Shown here: positions 22,486-36,829 of the stretch, piece after piece
How the letters are laid out: each line of letters starts with the position of its first letter
How positions within the stretch are numbered: position 1 is the stretch's first letter
Origin: Serilophus lunatus
Lineage: Eukaryota > Chordata > Aves > Passeriformes > Eurylaimidae
NCBI GenBank assembly: GCA_013399895.1
Contig: VXBA01000387.1
Coordinates: 1,026,461-1,090,460 of the forward strand
Direction of reading: 5' to 3'
DNA: 64,000 bases
Notes under the pieces: generated by a model
What the model was told of the DNA's origin: nothing
The model's database searches: none
What the model saw: the letters and a program-made list of their open reading frames with translations, nothing else
Program-made: the position numbers and the translations under genes

Positions 22486-25207
22486 CAATTTCTGAATCAG
22501 CTTGTGAGCAAATAAGTGCCTGAGATGGAACTCACATCAAATAGTGTGCACCAGAAGAAAATTTTGGTTTTGTTGTATCAGATAAGAGAGTTTTCAAATG
22601 TCTCGTACAAGAGGAATTAATTTAAAATTATGTCCTTGCTTTGTCATGATTCTCACCCGAAACCCGGTGCTTTTGCACATATGCACATATAACCTTTTTA
22701 CCCTCCTTTTATGTAAGAAGCTTTTAAGCCAGTATCCTAGATGAAAGGTTTTTCAGCTAAGGTGGTGAAATCAGAAAGAGAATACAACTGAAAATTATAG
22801 CATGACACTTTGCAACCAGAGCTCTTTGGTGGTGATGTTTCATATAGACGGCCTCCAAAGTGGCTTGCCCCTAAATAATTCAACAGGTGTCCACAAACAG
22901 AGTTATTTCATGCAGCTGGTGATGAAACTACAATCAGCATCTGGCCATTGTCACTGAAACAGAGATGAAGGATGGGAAAGAGTGAATTCTGTATTTCTGA
23001 GTGAACTACATCTGCTACTCTAGCATGAATCAGAGAAAAGGCTCTACAGGTCAGTGGAGTAACACTAGGGTAGAAGTAGTCAAAAACTAAATGAAAACCA
23101 GGCCCAGGAATTAGAACAGCAATGCTGCGTGGGCCCTAAGAGACAGCCAGAAACCCTTTGATAGAGTAAAATCCTCATATGCTGCAAGAAACAACCTGCA
23201 AGAGAGTTCCCTATCGGCATCATTAATGCATTCCCCAAAGCAGAAATCAGAAGGCTCTTTCCAGAGGAGGGATGCTGTAGAAAGAGGCTCCGTGTTCAAT
23301 GACACCAGTGAATGTTTTGCCTGATGTGGAGAGAAAGAAATTAGCTCCTGCTGATCTGATATCAACACAGGCTGGGGGAGGCCCAACATTCTTGGCCATA
23401 ATGGGTGCAAGACAGGGTGAAAAGTGGAAAGAAGTCATTTCAGTAGTGCGGTAAGTGGGGAGTGGTTTTACAATTCATGATCCCTTCTAGCCATTTAGCT
23501 TCCTGGAACATGGGATTCACCTTTATTTTGATCTGTTTCTCCATCTTTTGAATTTGTGGAAAATGGGGAATTGGTACTCAGGATCAAGAAGAATAAAATC
23601 GAACAGCCCTGGGACAGTTTTGGCCCAGATGAGAAAGAGATTTGAAGTGAGGCTAAAAGTCATGTTTTCAGCTGTTCCATGATTTTAAGTTCCAGATCAG
23701 CTCAAAAAGTTAAATGTTATTAGGTTATTAGGTAGACCGTATTTCCTTTTCCCTCTCCTTTTCTTTGAAGTTTAGGTCTCAAATCAGTTCTGCTGTTTCT
23801 TAAGCTAGTGAACAGAACTGTGAGAAGTCTCAAAAGATCAGCTGATCCAGAAGGAAATATTAATGTTCTGTAGTTCATGGATCCTTGTCTAATATCATCT
23901 TCACAACCTCTGCAGACTGAGACAGCACAACAACCTTAGACACTCTCGTGCTTAACATCTTTGCCAACCAGCTCCACATCACAACCTTCTGTAACTCTTC
24001 TTCTATGTTTTGAAACTTACTGTTCCCTGTGTTAATTGTAAACTGTTCAAACAGAGGAGTTATCCCCCTTTAGAGAAGCACATCTGCCTGACCTCCATGC
24101 AACAGAGGCCGACAGTGTTTGTCTGTCATTCCTTTTTTTTTTTTCCTACTCTTTGCTTTTAAGCTTATATTTAATTATTCCATATTTTTTCCATCATCTG
24201 ACTAATATAACTTTTACAATTTCAATGCCACATGCTACATTTATGTAAAGTCTAATTTATATGGAGATATCTTGATTCTTGACCTCTATACACTGCCTCA
24301 GTTCTGGATACAAAGATAACAGTTTCATCATCTTAGTCTGATGGATTTTCAAGAGGAATTTGTCACTCTAGTACACCTGGACGCCTCTACATTAGCACTA
24401 TTTAGTGGGTGATTCTGAAAAAATCTGGAAACAGTAGAAAGGAAAGATCTTGGAAGAAGCTAGAAACAGAAACAGATAAGGATGAGGAATTGTAAAAATG
24501 TTTGAGTTTTAGGCCTAGTTTAAATTTCTCCCCCAAAACAGTATTGAAAAAACCCACTGACCAATATTGATTCCACAGTTTTTGTTTATCCTACAAATAT
24601 TTCTGTGCCAGAATAAAAAAATTAAACATAGCACTTTAGACCAACTCCAGCTGAAACTTAGGATGAACTTGAATATCTCTGGATTTGCCTAACCTGGGTT
24701 CCTAATGCTGTTTGTTCTCAGTCAGCAAACTCTTATTTCTACAGGGAATGTTTGAACTTAAGTCCTAATCCATATGAACGACGGCAAGAGCACATAAGAG
24801 CGAGAATCATAAAACTAAAGCCTTTTATTTTATTTTTCCTTCACTGATATTTCCATAGCTCTAAGCATCATGGCTTCCACAGAGGGTAACAGCACATTGC
24901 CAGCAGCATGCCTAATTAATTCCTCCTCGCCTGTTCTATGTGGTTTCCTTACTCCCCCCCATCCAACTGACCTATTGCTTCTCTTCAAGATAGGCTAAAT
25001 TAATGATGATGAAATTAAGGAAGAAGTGAATTATTTAATTCCAGAAAGTATCAAAGCTTACATGATCCCAGCACTGACTGGGCCAAAAGGATCAGTCCAT
25101 GCCCTTGGGATTATTTTTCTAGGCTCCTCCCTGTGTTCTCATAAAAATCAATGGGAATTTAGCCTGGTCTTCAGTGGGTGACCTTTTAATTCTCAAGAGG
25201 TGCATAA
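22486..25207. other. unique non-coding DNA, no gene seen
   Basis: No exon is recognised. The longest frame is 99 codons (23111-23410, minus) and lacks motifs. A T-run lies at 24131-24146. TCAATGGGAATTTAGCC near 25148 recalls the centre of sauropsid dyad repeats but is too short to call. Confidence 0.5.
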
Positions 25208-25425
25208 TGCTTGGCATTTACTCTGTGCAGTGTCTTTCATGAGAAGGGCTCAAAATATCTCTCTACACCAAGTCGCACAATATCCTCAAGGGGAAAGTAA
25301 GCATTATCCTCATTTAATTAATGCGTTGCCAAAGGCTAAAATATGAAATAAAGGAGGCAGGTCCTTCAAGGTGCACAGCTTGCTCAAATTCCGTTGAAGC
25401 TGGTGGGGAGATGAACACTGAGCAC
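25208..25425 (-). repeat. ancient L3-type repeat remnant
   Basis: GCTTGGCATTTACTCTGTGCAGTG, TCTTTCATGAGAAGGGCTCAAA, CAATATCCTCAAGGGGAAAGTAAGCATTATCC and TCATTTAATTAATG, here listed as blocks, follow the order of the L3-type tail 'CTTAGCATTTATATAGCGCTTTTCATC..AAAGCGCT ... CCTCACAACACCCCTGTGAGGTAGGTAAGTATTATTATCCCCATTTTAC'. The following GTGCACAGCTTGCTCAAATT is a weaker continuation. This is old and decayed; boundaries are approximate. Confidence 0.5.
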
Positions 25426-28400
25426 CAAATAGTATTACCCTGCAAGACCAAGGTCTATTTTCAGACCAGATATTCTTGTCCATCACGTTTCGTTCAATGT
25501 TTATATTCAGTGCCTTCACCCACTGCTGCATCAAGATCCAAGTGATAGCAATAACAAGAAATATTGTAAATTGATTTGTTTGTAGTGGCATGTGTATATA
25601 AGCTAGAAAATCTTGAATCACATCAACCAATATGGCTCCTTTCTCTTGTCAATCAGCACAACACAGCAAGCAGAAAGGCTCACTAGGAAGCCACCAACCT
25701 TCACAGGACTTGGCTTTATTCCTTCATGGGCCAAGGCATGGCATATGGGGCAAGTCACCACTCTCAGATCATCTGTTCAATTCCTATCTATTACCCTGAC
25801 ACTAATCAATAATATCTTACTGTCAACAACGTGAGGCCTAAAAGCAGGCAAGCCAGAAGAGGAACGCACCCATAGAGAAGACCAATAATTTCTAAAGTCA
25901 TGTAGGATGTCTACTGTAGCCAAAAAATTCAGCAGATTTGACTCAGGTCTTTGAGGAACTAAAATTCTGTCCATTGGACCACAAGGAAAGTAGAAAGGTT
26001 TAAACACCCTTCTGCCTATTCTGATCTGACATCCATGCTTTTCTTCCTCCTTTTTGGTCATAAAGCTGCTTATTCGCATTATATCCCAAGTGCTTCCACA
26101 CTTTCTCTACTTTTGAAGAAGGCTTAATGGCTTGATTGAGACTCATAGTAAACCTCTGAGCAGGCAGATCCCTAAATTAACCAAAAAAATCCTGATAGAT
26201 GCACAGTCATAGGAAAAGAAGACAGCAGTGGGGGTAAAGAAAACTTTACTGTGATGCAGACCAAGAGCAAAATGCTGAGTTCCATTGAAACCCAGCATCA
26301 TATTTTTTTCCTGCATAGTAGCTGTAAAACAGAATTAAGCTAGCATGTCACTGAAAATAGGATCTCTCCTATGGGGGATAATATCTACCATCATCCCGGA
26401 GCAATTTGCTGCTCTATATTCAAACAACTCCTGAGTTTCTACAATAGGCAGTCTAATTGCAAACATTTTGTGTTAATGTTTGATGACTAGAAGCACAGCA
26501 AATCCAAGGTGTATTTCAGAACACTTTTTTCAGAACAGTGTTTTCTTTGCTTCAGAGGCCGGACAAGACATCCATTGGAAGGTTGATGAGTGAACTGCAG
26601 TCTTCTTGGAAGGTTTTATGACTGTAGTGGGATTTAAAGAGTTGTTACTAAATGCGCCTCAGATAGGTCCAGGTGTGAGACCAAGTCACATATAGGTACT
26701 CTGACAAAGTCACTTTGAACTGGAGAACAAGGATTTCAGGATCAGAAGCCAAATAAACGTGGCAATGAAGAGGAGGGACAAGTCAGTAAGTCAACCACCA
26801 GTTATAAAACTACTGAGCATGTGTGCTGAAGGTGATTGCTATCGAATGGCTTGAGCAGGCTTCAGCACAGCCTTGAAAACACTAAAGCTGGAGAAAGTAT
26901 ATGAAAAAAACATCCTAAAGCTGTCAGCTTGATTAATGCCAAAAACTTTCTTAAAAAAACTTTAATCTCCAGGGTTCTGTTTGTATTCTCTTTGGCCACA
27001 GCTTCAGTTGCCAGTAAAATGGAGGTTCTGCTACAACAAATCTAGGCTGTGAAAACTTTCAAGTTGTGCAGAATAGTAATGAAAGTGTAAAATTCAATGT
27101 TTTCAAATGTTGATTTTTTTTTTTTTAATTTAGGTAATTCTCTCTAATTGTTTGTACTTGGTAGTGAAAGCTATTAAAACAAACACAAATAAAGTTTATT
27201 TTGAGAAAAGTTGGGTTTTTCTAACCTGAAATTCCATGAGCAGGCTACCATACTAGTAGTATATGTTTAATACACAGAGTTTATAAAAGAAAATGACTCA
27301 TGCAACTCTTCTGACAGAATATTTTCCTTAATTCTTAGTTAGGTATTCCTTGGTGCATGCTCCAAACAAGTGCCACTGTTATAAGCCCATAAACAACATG
27401 ACCCATAAAAATTCAACACTAGCTTCTAGTTATATATTGTTACTTACTATTTGCTTTATTGTATTAGACATCTCCCATGCTCCAGGTATTTTACAGCTCT
27501 TAGGATAGTTAATACAATTTAAATATATATAGTGACTGTACTGAGTTCTCGTTTGGGAAAGGAACTATAATCTATCAGAAAAAAAGCTAATTACAGTTTA
27601 TCCCATTGATTTATATCTCCCCAAGCATCCCCTCCCTATTTTTTTTTGAAGTATGAAAAAACCTTAGGTTGTAATGTTGATATATACTGCTAGATAGATT
27701 AAATACCAACTAATTCTCATATAAAACTGGTAGTTTGATCAATACAGGTAAAAGCTTCATTCCTCAGATATGTATTTCTCAGCTTTAGAACTATCAATTT
27801 TAATCCCACATGTTGGGATTAGATAATAATCATGCCAGAAATCCAGACCACAGAATTAAAAAAAACCCTTCCTGTTCAAATTCTACAGAAAATAACAGTT
27901 GATCCCTCTTTGGAATAAGAAAGATAGATTGCATAACCAAGTTCTGTCCAAGGCTACATCCTACCCCTCTTTCATCAGCCCCTTGCCTTCCTCTCCCTCT
28001 CTTGGTTCCCTCTTTAGGAAGTAACCTCATAGAAACAGATGTAAAAGAAAACACACAAACCAAGTTAGAAAAGGCAAGTTCCCAAATTATTTGTTTCCCA
28101 GGCTAGAAACACAGGAGGAGACACTGGAAAACCACCAAGAATGTTTGCCCTCACACTCTGCAAGGAACTGAGCAAATCTGTTTTGCCCTTCCTGTAAGAC
28201 ACAAATGAATTTCTCACTGAGTGAGTCATTTCATTTCCCAGATAGCCCCAATGTCCTTCTTATGAAGGAGGGCACAATAGAGAAGGGAAAAAACAATAAA
28301 TAAAAATCACTTCAGCAGCAATGGGTGTGATGTGGGAACCTGATTAGAATGTCATAACGCAGCCCTGATATATGAAATTAAATAGCATAAAGGGTAAGCA

Positions 28401-29619
28401 GCCTACAAATATTTTGGCTTCAAATAACATTCATTGTCACACTAAAAAATAAAAAATAAAGAAAAAAAGAAAAAAGCAAGCAAGCAACAGAGCTGGTGCT
28501 GGATCTCCAAATGGTTTTCTACAATAACTTTGAAGAAGGTCATGTGGAGAAGAGAGGAAACTGAAATCCTTTCCCTCCACAGAGGAAAGTAAATGGGTGA
28601 CACTATGCTAATGAAGACAATTCCCTCCCCTGATGAGTCATTCAGCTGCAGCGGGGTCTCTGTCCTGCCTGTTGATTCATATTCTTTCCCCCAAGCATCA
28701 AGAAGTCGTCTTAAAAGGGTTGGCTGGGTGACCTACCCACTAACAAGTTTGGGTTTGATTTTGTTATTTATGTGGTATTAGCATAGTGTCACCCCCAGCA
28801 GATTTACCCTTCAGTGATATCCCTTCAGTGTCTAGGTTATCTTCTGTGGGGTGGGATGGAGCAACACTTGAAGCAAGACATGATGCCAGAAGAACTACAG
28901 CAGAAACAAATCGTGAGCAAGCAGCAAATTTGTTGGTGGGAAGGTCAGTTTAGTCTCCATCTCACAGTGCAAAAATTAAGACTGGATTTTTTTTATTTTT
29001 TTTTTTTGCCTTGAAATCTCATTGTTGCTGTATGAATAATTCCTAACAGTTCTATTTCTCTCCTCTGGTTTGACACACAGGAGCTTTTATACAGCCACTC
29101 GATGTGAGAGCCCAGATCTGAACTAACACAGCGATGGAATTCAGGTCCAATTATGCAAAGCTTCCTTTAAAAAAATTGTTTAAAAATCAAAGTAAAATTA
29201 AGATGTCCACAATGTTGGTTGTAACAGGAGTATCAACTGCACAAGGACTCTACATCTGACCTGACTGATTGCGGTAGAAAAAATCATAAACCTTGTCCTT
29301 CAGAACTAGAACACTTCATTTTCATTCAAAGACAACTATGATAGTCTTTTTAAGAAGCAAGCAAAAATTAAAGTACGAATTTTAAGCATGTATTTTTAAA
29401 TGTATCACTTTATGGAGACATTACTAACCAGATAGCTGGTATAAACTGTCATATTTCTAGTGACTGAAGGCAGCTGAATCAATAGTTCAAACTAGGCTTA
29501 ATATTTGAATGCAGCAGTAAGGAAGGTGGTGTAATCCACTGTTATAGATTAGATGGCATGTCAATCCTAAATTGCACATTACAGAAGAACTAGTTAGAAA
29601 GACTTTTTTTGTGTGTGTT
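25426..29619. other. unique AT-rich DNA with homopolymer tracts
   Basis: No exon or young mobile element is recognised. T-runs lie at 27114-27126 and 28988-29008; an A-rich simple tract lies at 28444-28480. A consensus AP-1 motif, TGAGTCAT, occurs near 28634 within a locally GC-richer stretch (28600-28720). The part from 29390 to 29510 is homeodomain-core rich but not distinctive. Confidence 0.45.
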
Positions 29620-30005
29620 TTTATCTTTTCTGAATGATAAATATTCTTCGTGCTAAGTTATTTAGTCCAAGTTTTCCCCAGTGTCATATAATGCAGAATT
29701 TTTTCCTACATCTATCACATTGCCAATAACACTCAATAAAACGTTAAATTAATTATCAAAAAGTATTTAAGATCAAATTCTTTGATTGCTTGTAATGAGA
29801 TGTCCAATGATGCTAATCGCAGAAAAGCTGTCTGTTTAGAACTAATCATCAGAAACAGATTTCAATGTGAAACAAGCAATGATCGTTATGAGAAGAATAA
29901 TAAAAAAGAGAATCAATTGCACAAATTTAAGCAAGAGGTTTTGTATAGTAAATATTCTTTTTATGCTTCCTATTCTCACCTATAACTTAATAAATAAATA
30001 TTGAT
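29620..30005. promoter_or_regulatory. candidate conserved non-coding element, homeodomain/TCF-like motifs
   Basis: This unique, repeat-free, AT-rich block has many distinct motifs rather than low complexity: CATTGCCAATAACAC, ACGTTAAATTAATTATC, AAGATCAAATTC (TCF/LEF-like), TTTGATTGCTTGTAAT, ATGATGCTAATCGC and AACTAATCATCAG. The 67-codon frame 29782-29985 is chance. Texture resembles developmental enhancers. Conservation is inferred only. Confidence 0.35.
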
Positions 30006-31677
30006 GTTTATTTGGAATTCTTTAGCTTTCAGAGAGGAACATTTGAAAGGAAAACATAAATCTATTAAGAGATCTCTTTGAAAAGGTGACTTTCAGTGCC
30101 ATAATTCAGACAAATATTTTTCCTCCAAGTAGTAAGAACACTGGTAAAAAGAAATTCTTCTTCATATTTTACTTCTTTTTTATTTAAAAAGTTGATTTTC
30201 TACTGACCAAAATCCCGATTCTGCTCTCCATGAAACTAGAGGCAAAACACCCGTTTGTTTTAACATGAGCACAAGAAAGTCTCACATTTGTGGTGTACCC
30301 TCTCAACCAGTTACAAAATCCTGCAACATCTCTCTGCCAAGACAAGCTGATCCTACATTGCTTGAGAACTGAAAGACAAAGGTGTTCAGACTAGTTGAGA
30401 CTAATGGAGGCATTTTCCCACCTTTGACTATACCTGTGAGAGTCCCAGGTAGCTTAATGAAAACTGAGCTGTGCTACATCAGGTTTACCAAGTCTCAGTG
30501 GCAGCAGTACCTGGCTCTATTACCTATGAAGCCACTGGAGGAGAAAGATCACTCATGAAAGGCAAAGACTAGGTGAGTTTTAGAATCTTCCTTACTCCCT
30601 CTTGTTTCAATAGCAGAGGTTGTTCTTGCCTGGAGCTGCTGCAGTGGCAACCCATGGATTGTACTACCCTATATCATCATTAGCCTGAAAAAGCATGTGA
30701 TCTCTGCTCCAATTTACCAGTAAAGATTGGATGAATGTGTCTGTTGATGGCAGCTATATCCTGGCAGCCCTACTGCAGCAGCAGTGAAGGGTATCATGTA
30801 CTCAGGTCAGATCAGCAGATCTGCTCTCTGTGAAGGTTTGGGATGGAGTTGGAGCAGCTCCTACAGAAAAGCTTAATTTGTTTGGATGGAGATTGTTTGA
30901 GAAAAACACATTAGATGGATGGGACCTCATCTCATTGTATTCAAGTTATGTGTACAACTTTGTCCCTTGTGTGGATATGTGTATCATGTCTGTAAAAGTA
31001 CCTTACTCACAGTTTTGTATGGGCTCCTATTCTGCATGTCTGTACAAAATGACCAGGGTGCTGGTCTCACAGATGACCCACCCCACTGCAGACTCAACTC
31101 CTGTGGGAGACACTCCTGCAGCCACTCTCAGGTCATTGACACACATCCTTACTTGTTTAAAAAGAAGGAAAATATTTCATATGCAGATCCAGTAGCATTC
31201 TTCCTATGTCAGTGAGTTGATTTTCCCTGCTTTCCATCCCAAGTTGCCCCAGAGAGTTTTGAGGAAAGGTGCAGTGATCTGCCCTAGTGTAAATGCTTAC
31301 ATGAAGTCCTGATTTAGGACTGTTTTGTCATGTCAGCAAGGTTATCCAGGCAAAAAGTGTGAAATTCTGTCTGAAATCAGGATACAGTTATTTTACTATT
31401 TTTTTTTTTTTTAATTTATTATTTGTTTAAGTAATATTAACTCTCTGGAGGAGCAGATTGCTAAGAATTCTGCAGCTAAGTGCACACATGGTGGAATGAC
31501 TGAACATTTATTTTCCCAGTCTTCCTTCCAGTTTGGATTCTCTGCTGTCAAAATAGTGTGCTTAATCTCAACTGAGGTTTTTAATTCAGTAGGCACCAGG
31601 CTTTCACTCCTCCATCCACTGCCTTATTTTCATTAAACATGTAGGAACTGAATACATTTGAGAGGGTTTATTCTGGA

Positions 31678-31765
31678 AAAAGAAAAAAAAATCAAAACAA
31701 ACAAACAAAACCCCCAACAAAACACACAAAAGCCCCCATGAAACCAAAAACAAAGCAACCACAAC
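31678..31765 (+). repeat. A/C-rich low-complexity tract
   Basis: AAAC/CAAA-type units dominate (CAAAACAAACAAACAAAAC, CCCCCAACAAAACACAC) with a few interruptions. This is simple sequence, with no sign of a retrocopy upstream. Confidence 0.8.
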
Positions 31766-32938
31766 TGGGCCACTCTGTTCGACAAACTGAAAAAAAGACA
31801 CAAATGGTAAATAGAGCTACAGAACAAAAGTTTAAGACTCATGTTTTCAGAAATTCGAGCTTAAGAAAGAATCAAAAAATGTAGATTCACAACCGCCATA
31901 CTATAATAATATTGGTTCTCATTTTACCCGCTTGTTTTAAAAAAATGAAAAATATGAAAAGTGTATAGATTAAAAATGTGAGTAAGTAAAATGAATGACA
32001 ATTGAAAGGAAAATCACTGGCTATACTGGTTAATTGGTTTAGCTGCACACGTTGTCAGCACCTGAATCCTGACACTGTAGTCTTCTGACGCCTTAACGTA
32101 CTCTTGTGTATTTATCCACCTCTTCTGTTATGGTACATGCCGATTTTCTAGGCCTGGCATACTTTCTAAACACCACTGAAGCTCTTGAGCCTTAGTTACA
32201 ACCACTGGCAGGACCCTATGTAGCCATGGCTATTCCTGCCCTTGTCTATGAAGCACTAGGAAGCAGCACCAGGAATGCAGCAACACGAAAAGTCGAGGCA
32301 TCTCTGCAGCAAGGAGGTCTGTGTTCTGTCTAGGATGAAAAAGACCCTGTATGCCTAAGATGGAAATCCACCTCCTTTCAAGACAGAAGAGCCTCTGGCC
32401 ATACACGGTGAGTTCAAAGTGTCACATACTGACCTGCCATGACAAACGGGGTTTATCTTGTGGAGGGCAGCTTAATTCCCAGATTCAGTGGTGACATGTT
32501 GAAGGACTGAGATTATAGGTGTTTCATACCAAACTGGATGCAAAAAAATACTGCTGCCAATGGAGCATGTGGAGAAAATAAAATTTCTGTACCTCTTTTC
32601 TGTCTGTAAAACTCTTCAAGTAAAACGCTGTTTTCCTGTGCAGCAGCCTCAAAAGCTGTGTTTTGTCACTTTTAGTGACATCTCCTGTCTGCTCAGTCAT
32701 TCAGTGTCCCAAGGGATCGAACTTAGTCTGGTCTTGTTCAAAAGCTTGTGGACTGATCTGCTGACTTAGTGAAGAATCTTTTATTCCAGGTAGTTGAATG
32801 GTGAAGTTTCCGTTGAGACATAGGCCACAACTAGTGCCAAAAAGGTGTGATAGTCTTTCAAGATGGACATCCTAGTATCACATTTCCTATCTCATTATTA
32901 TCCAAAATAGTCATAAAATTTGACCCAAATTAGTTAAG

Positions 32939-32955
32939 CACACACACACACACAC
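32939..32955 (+). repeat. CA microsatellite
   Basis: There are about 8.5 uninterrupted CA units. This is a short dinucleotide repeat likely to vary in length between individuals. Confidence 0.9.
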
Positions 32956-35900
32956 TTGTTGGACTAAAAATTTAACAAAAATGTCCAAATCTGCTCTTGT
33001 TGACACAGGAAAATAAGGTTCAAAGTCTTGGCCTTATCACAGATTTTCTAAAAAATGTGAGAAGATTTATTGTGCATCACATGTTAGTTTGCCCATCCCT
33101 CTGGCTCATTCTGGAACCCACCATGCACAAATGGACCAAACACACTCACAATGACTGAATAGCTGGAAATTTGAGTCGGAGGTACAAAATCAGAAGAAGA
33201 TAAACATGCAGGAAAAACAAGACAAAGCCAGAAGAGTGAATTATGTGTAAAACATTTCCCTAGCCATGCTGCTGTAGATTTCATCTATGTATTAAAAACC
33301 CCACAAAAACAGAACAGAAAGCGTCAGTCTCTTAGTAAACACTTACCAAACCAAAAGCACAACAGATCGCAACACGTAAGCAATACAAATAGTCTCAACT
33401 CTTGCCTAAGAAGCCATTGAAAAGATGGACCTATTTCTAAATTTTACAAATTCTGGAAAAGACGCAAAATGTTGTGCTTCGTAAGAACAAAGGTACACCA
33501 GCCAGTCTTCTTCCTCCAGCATCCCTTACATGCTGCAAAGAGAGAAACACTTCGGTGTTGGGCATCTAATTCTTGTCTTCTGGAGATGCTGCAGGGACCC
33601 TTGGCTCTTCATCTCAGTTATTTATAAGCCACGTTCCTGCAGTAGACAGTACAAAATCCTAAATATACACTTCAGTGTAAAAATGATATTCCTCTTCAAG
33701 AGGAATAAAAAAAACCTAAGCTACTTTACAGTTTTCCAGACTGGCCATATTACTAGGTGAGGCAAAATATATGAGGGTTGAAAATTTGCTCACAGCTAAG
33801 AACACTGATGTACTTGAGCATCTGTAATCAGCAGCAGATCAGGCAGGGGCTACCACAAAGTTCAGGCACAGGATAGATACAGAACATGTAAATTCATACA
33901 TGTGTTTTATTATACGGTAAATGAATTTTCTAGAATACTTCTAAACTCATCCTTCACTTTTTAGTTACTCTTGTAAGTATTTGATGAAAATGTTCTCACA
34001 GTTTTTCATAAAAGGTGGCTTTTTTTCACCTATGGCTGACTTTTCTTTTTGGTTCATGTAACTGCTATCAGAGGTGAACAGCAAATTTCTAATCAACACA
34101 TTTAATCACACTGTCTCTTCAGAGAAGCCACTGTAGTGCTCACGTATTCTCCTTTGTCTATGATCCTGGAAATTACTTGGAAAAACAATGGCTGCAGCTG
34201 CAGAAGTGTTGCAGAGTGAATAGGGACAAGAGGTGCTCCAGCCTCTTTCTCAGCTCCAGTATTTCTCCCTCAATTTAGAAAATAGAGAGGATCCAATTAG
34301 CAACATCGAGTATGGTTTCCAGAGCTATTGATGGAACTCTGCATGGAGCACTTCTCTCAGCTAGAGAAATAGCGTATCTAACCAAAAAAAAAAAAAAACC
34401 AACACATAACACTTTTATATTATATTGGCTAACTGGTGTTGGAGAGACTAAAGTCATCATTACTGTTGCTTAGGATTTGTCATGCTGCCATACCAAATGC
34501 ATGTTGGAGATTTCAATGGGCAGAACTGACAGCAACTTAAAGGGGCACCAACTGTTCAATTTATCTCATTAACTTCAGGCTCTTAAGTAACCTGTCCTTC
34601 AGAAACGCTTCAAGAGATTTCATTGACTAGAAAGTGAACTGAAGGAGATTAGCTCCTAACTTGACACCTCGGCAGGAGTGAATCAGTGACTAGCAGTCAA
34701 AAACAGAAGACTGAATCACCAGTTCTCTTCACAGCTGTACTACAGCTTCTGGTGAACAACCCTTCCTTTACCCCAACTCTCTCTACTGCATCCTAAGACT
34801 GGAAAACTCCTAAAGGCAAAGGATGTCTCTGCACATTTTTGAGACACTAAACCCTTCAGGGTCCTGACTTTCACTGAGCCCAGCAGCAGTTATTGATGCA
34901 TAACTTTACAATCTGAATTACTATATCACCATCAGAACTCCTTTTGACAAGGCAGCAGCACACATTAAAAAAACCACCCTCTGAATTAGATGATTCTAAT
35001 GGAAGTACAATCTTCCACATCTGAGTAGAATATTAATATAGAATTGGAAACAGCATCTTAGTATTAGGAGTCTAGTCCCTAAGTTCACTATATATTGAAT
35101 GAGAAGAGATTGGCATAGCCAGATGGCAATTCAGATCCTAGGTAGGCTTAAGTGACCTCTGGAAGTGTCTGTGAATATTAACAGTTCCCTTTAATGATTT
35201 GGGAATCACGTCTTAATTTATACTGAAGCCTCTAGCGTATTTCTTTCCTTTCCCACTCGCCTCACAAAATGTTGACATAGAAGACACCAAAGCAGAAAAT
35301 TCCCCCAAAGAACTCTTAAAAATTTACTTTTATCTTTTTCTGTTTGGAGCTGTCTATGCAATGGATTGTTTTAACCTATTTAGTTGCACTTTCTGGACAA
35401 AAACACCAATGCAAACGGAAATTTCATAATTCTAGATTTCAAGTAATAGATCAAAAAGCACTTAGGTGCCATATAGTATAGCAAAAAGGATACATTCTGC
35501 ATCCATTGACACAAATGTCAAAGGTCTTGTTCTTTTGCAGTTCTCAGCTTTAAACAGTACTTGCCACCACAGCAGTATTGTTGGAACTATTGTAAATGAT
35601 AAAGGAGAGGAAAAAGAACACTAAATGAAGTTGCTCTTGCACTGATATAATTTTTCCCTGTTTCCAGAGAGAACAACAGTTGAATAGGGGAAACCTGGAC
35701 ATAGGCCTGTTCATATGAACAGCTGCTCCTGCTAATTACCTGTCTGTTTCTAAACTCCTCGTCGGAAGACAAGGGAACAACATTCTCACTACTGGAACTA
35801 TTAAAAGATCATCTGTTTCTATCATCAGACCAGAGATGGAGACTCAGCTCACCAGGATGCTAGTAAGGAAATTTAGGAGGGGACTGCAGCAGACAAGGAT

Positions 35901-36829
35901 TCATTTATCTCAAATTCTGCCACTGTGCATCTGCCCAAGACCTCTTTCATTCCCACCTGCTGTGGTGAAAGATTCTACTTTGAGAGTATCATAATGAAGC
36001 TCCTGTTTAGGGGCATCACATTCATGGGTAGCTTAGGAAGGCAATGAGACAAGAGTATACATAAATGAGCACAAAACAAAAAAAATGCGATGGGAGAAAC
36101 ACTCTCTAAGAGAGGAACATCTGTAAACTGACCCTGAGATCACTTTTATGCTAGTCCCTTTGTATGGGTGTCAATCTGGGAAGGAAAATCCCAGGCTACT
36201 TGCTTTTCAAAGGCTTTACTTGCCATTCACAGTAGTTCGAGGTTTCTGCTGTAACTTTTTGTATATGCCAGGTGCCAGGAAGGTAGGAGTGGAAGCAGAA
36301 GGCAAAACAGACTCACAAGACCAGTGGCATTTCAAATACTTTGAGAAAATCTATTGGGACCAAATAGATTTTTTTCCTGGAAGATATCAATCTATAAAGG
36401 GAGCTGTTCAGCTCTTCCAAAAAAAAAAAAAAAAAATTTGGAGGAAGAATATAAATGGGGTCTATATGCAAATCCACTGAAAGTAATAGAAGGATTCCTG
36501 TGAACATCAGTGAAGTTTGGATCAGGCTGGCAGCTGTTTACCAGGTATTTGCACCAATGACTGATTAAGACTCTAAGCAAAAATGTAATGTATCTACAAA
36601 ATTCAGAGGGCTTTTAGGGAGACACTTTAGTCATCTTCCGGCTCAGACTTTAAAATATATTCAGTCTCACCTAGTTTATATAAAAAGCAGATATAATAAA
36701 AAATGTAATCAGCTCTGTAAAATTTTAGTATTAGCCACTGTTTAAAGTCCAAAATACTTTTGTTAGTTATAAATATGTGATAAGAAATCCAGTAGAGGAA
36801 ATCGTTCATGGGTACTGTATAGACAATGG

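Larger units (their letters stand above)
30006..36829. other. unique non-coding DNA, no gene seen
   Basis: Two overlapping frames at 30830-31215 (121 and 98 codons) have no family motif and lie in different frames of the same strand, typical of chance. Simple tracts include T-runs at 31398-31413, an A/C-rich tract at 31678-31765, a CA run at 32939-32955, and A-runs at 34383-34397 and 36421-36436. No recognisable transposon was found. Confidence 0.45.
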
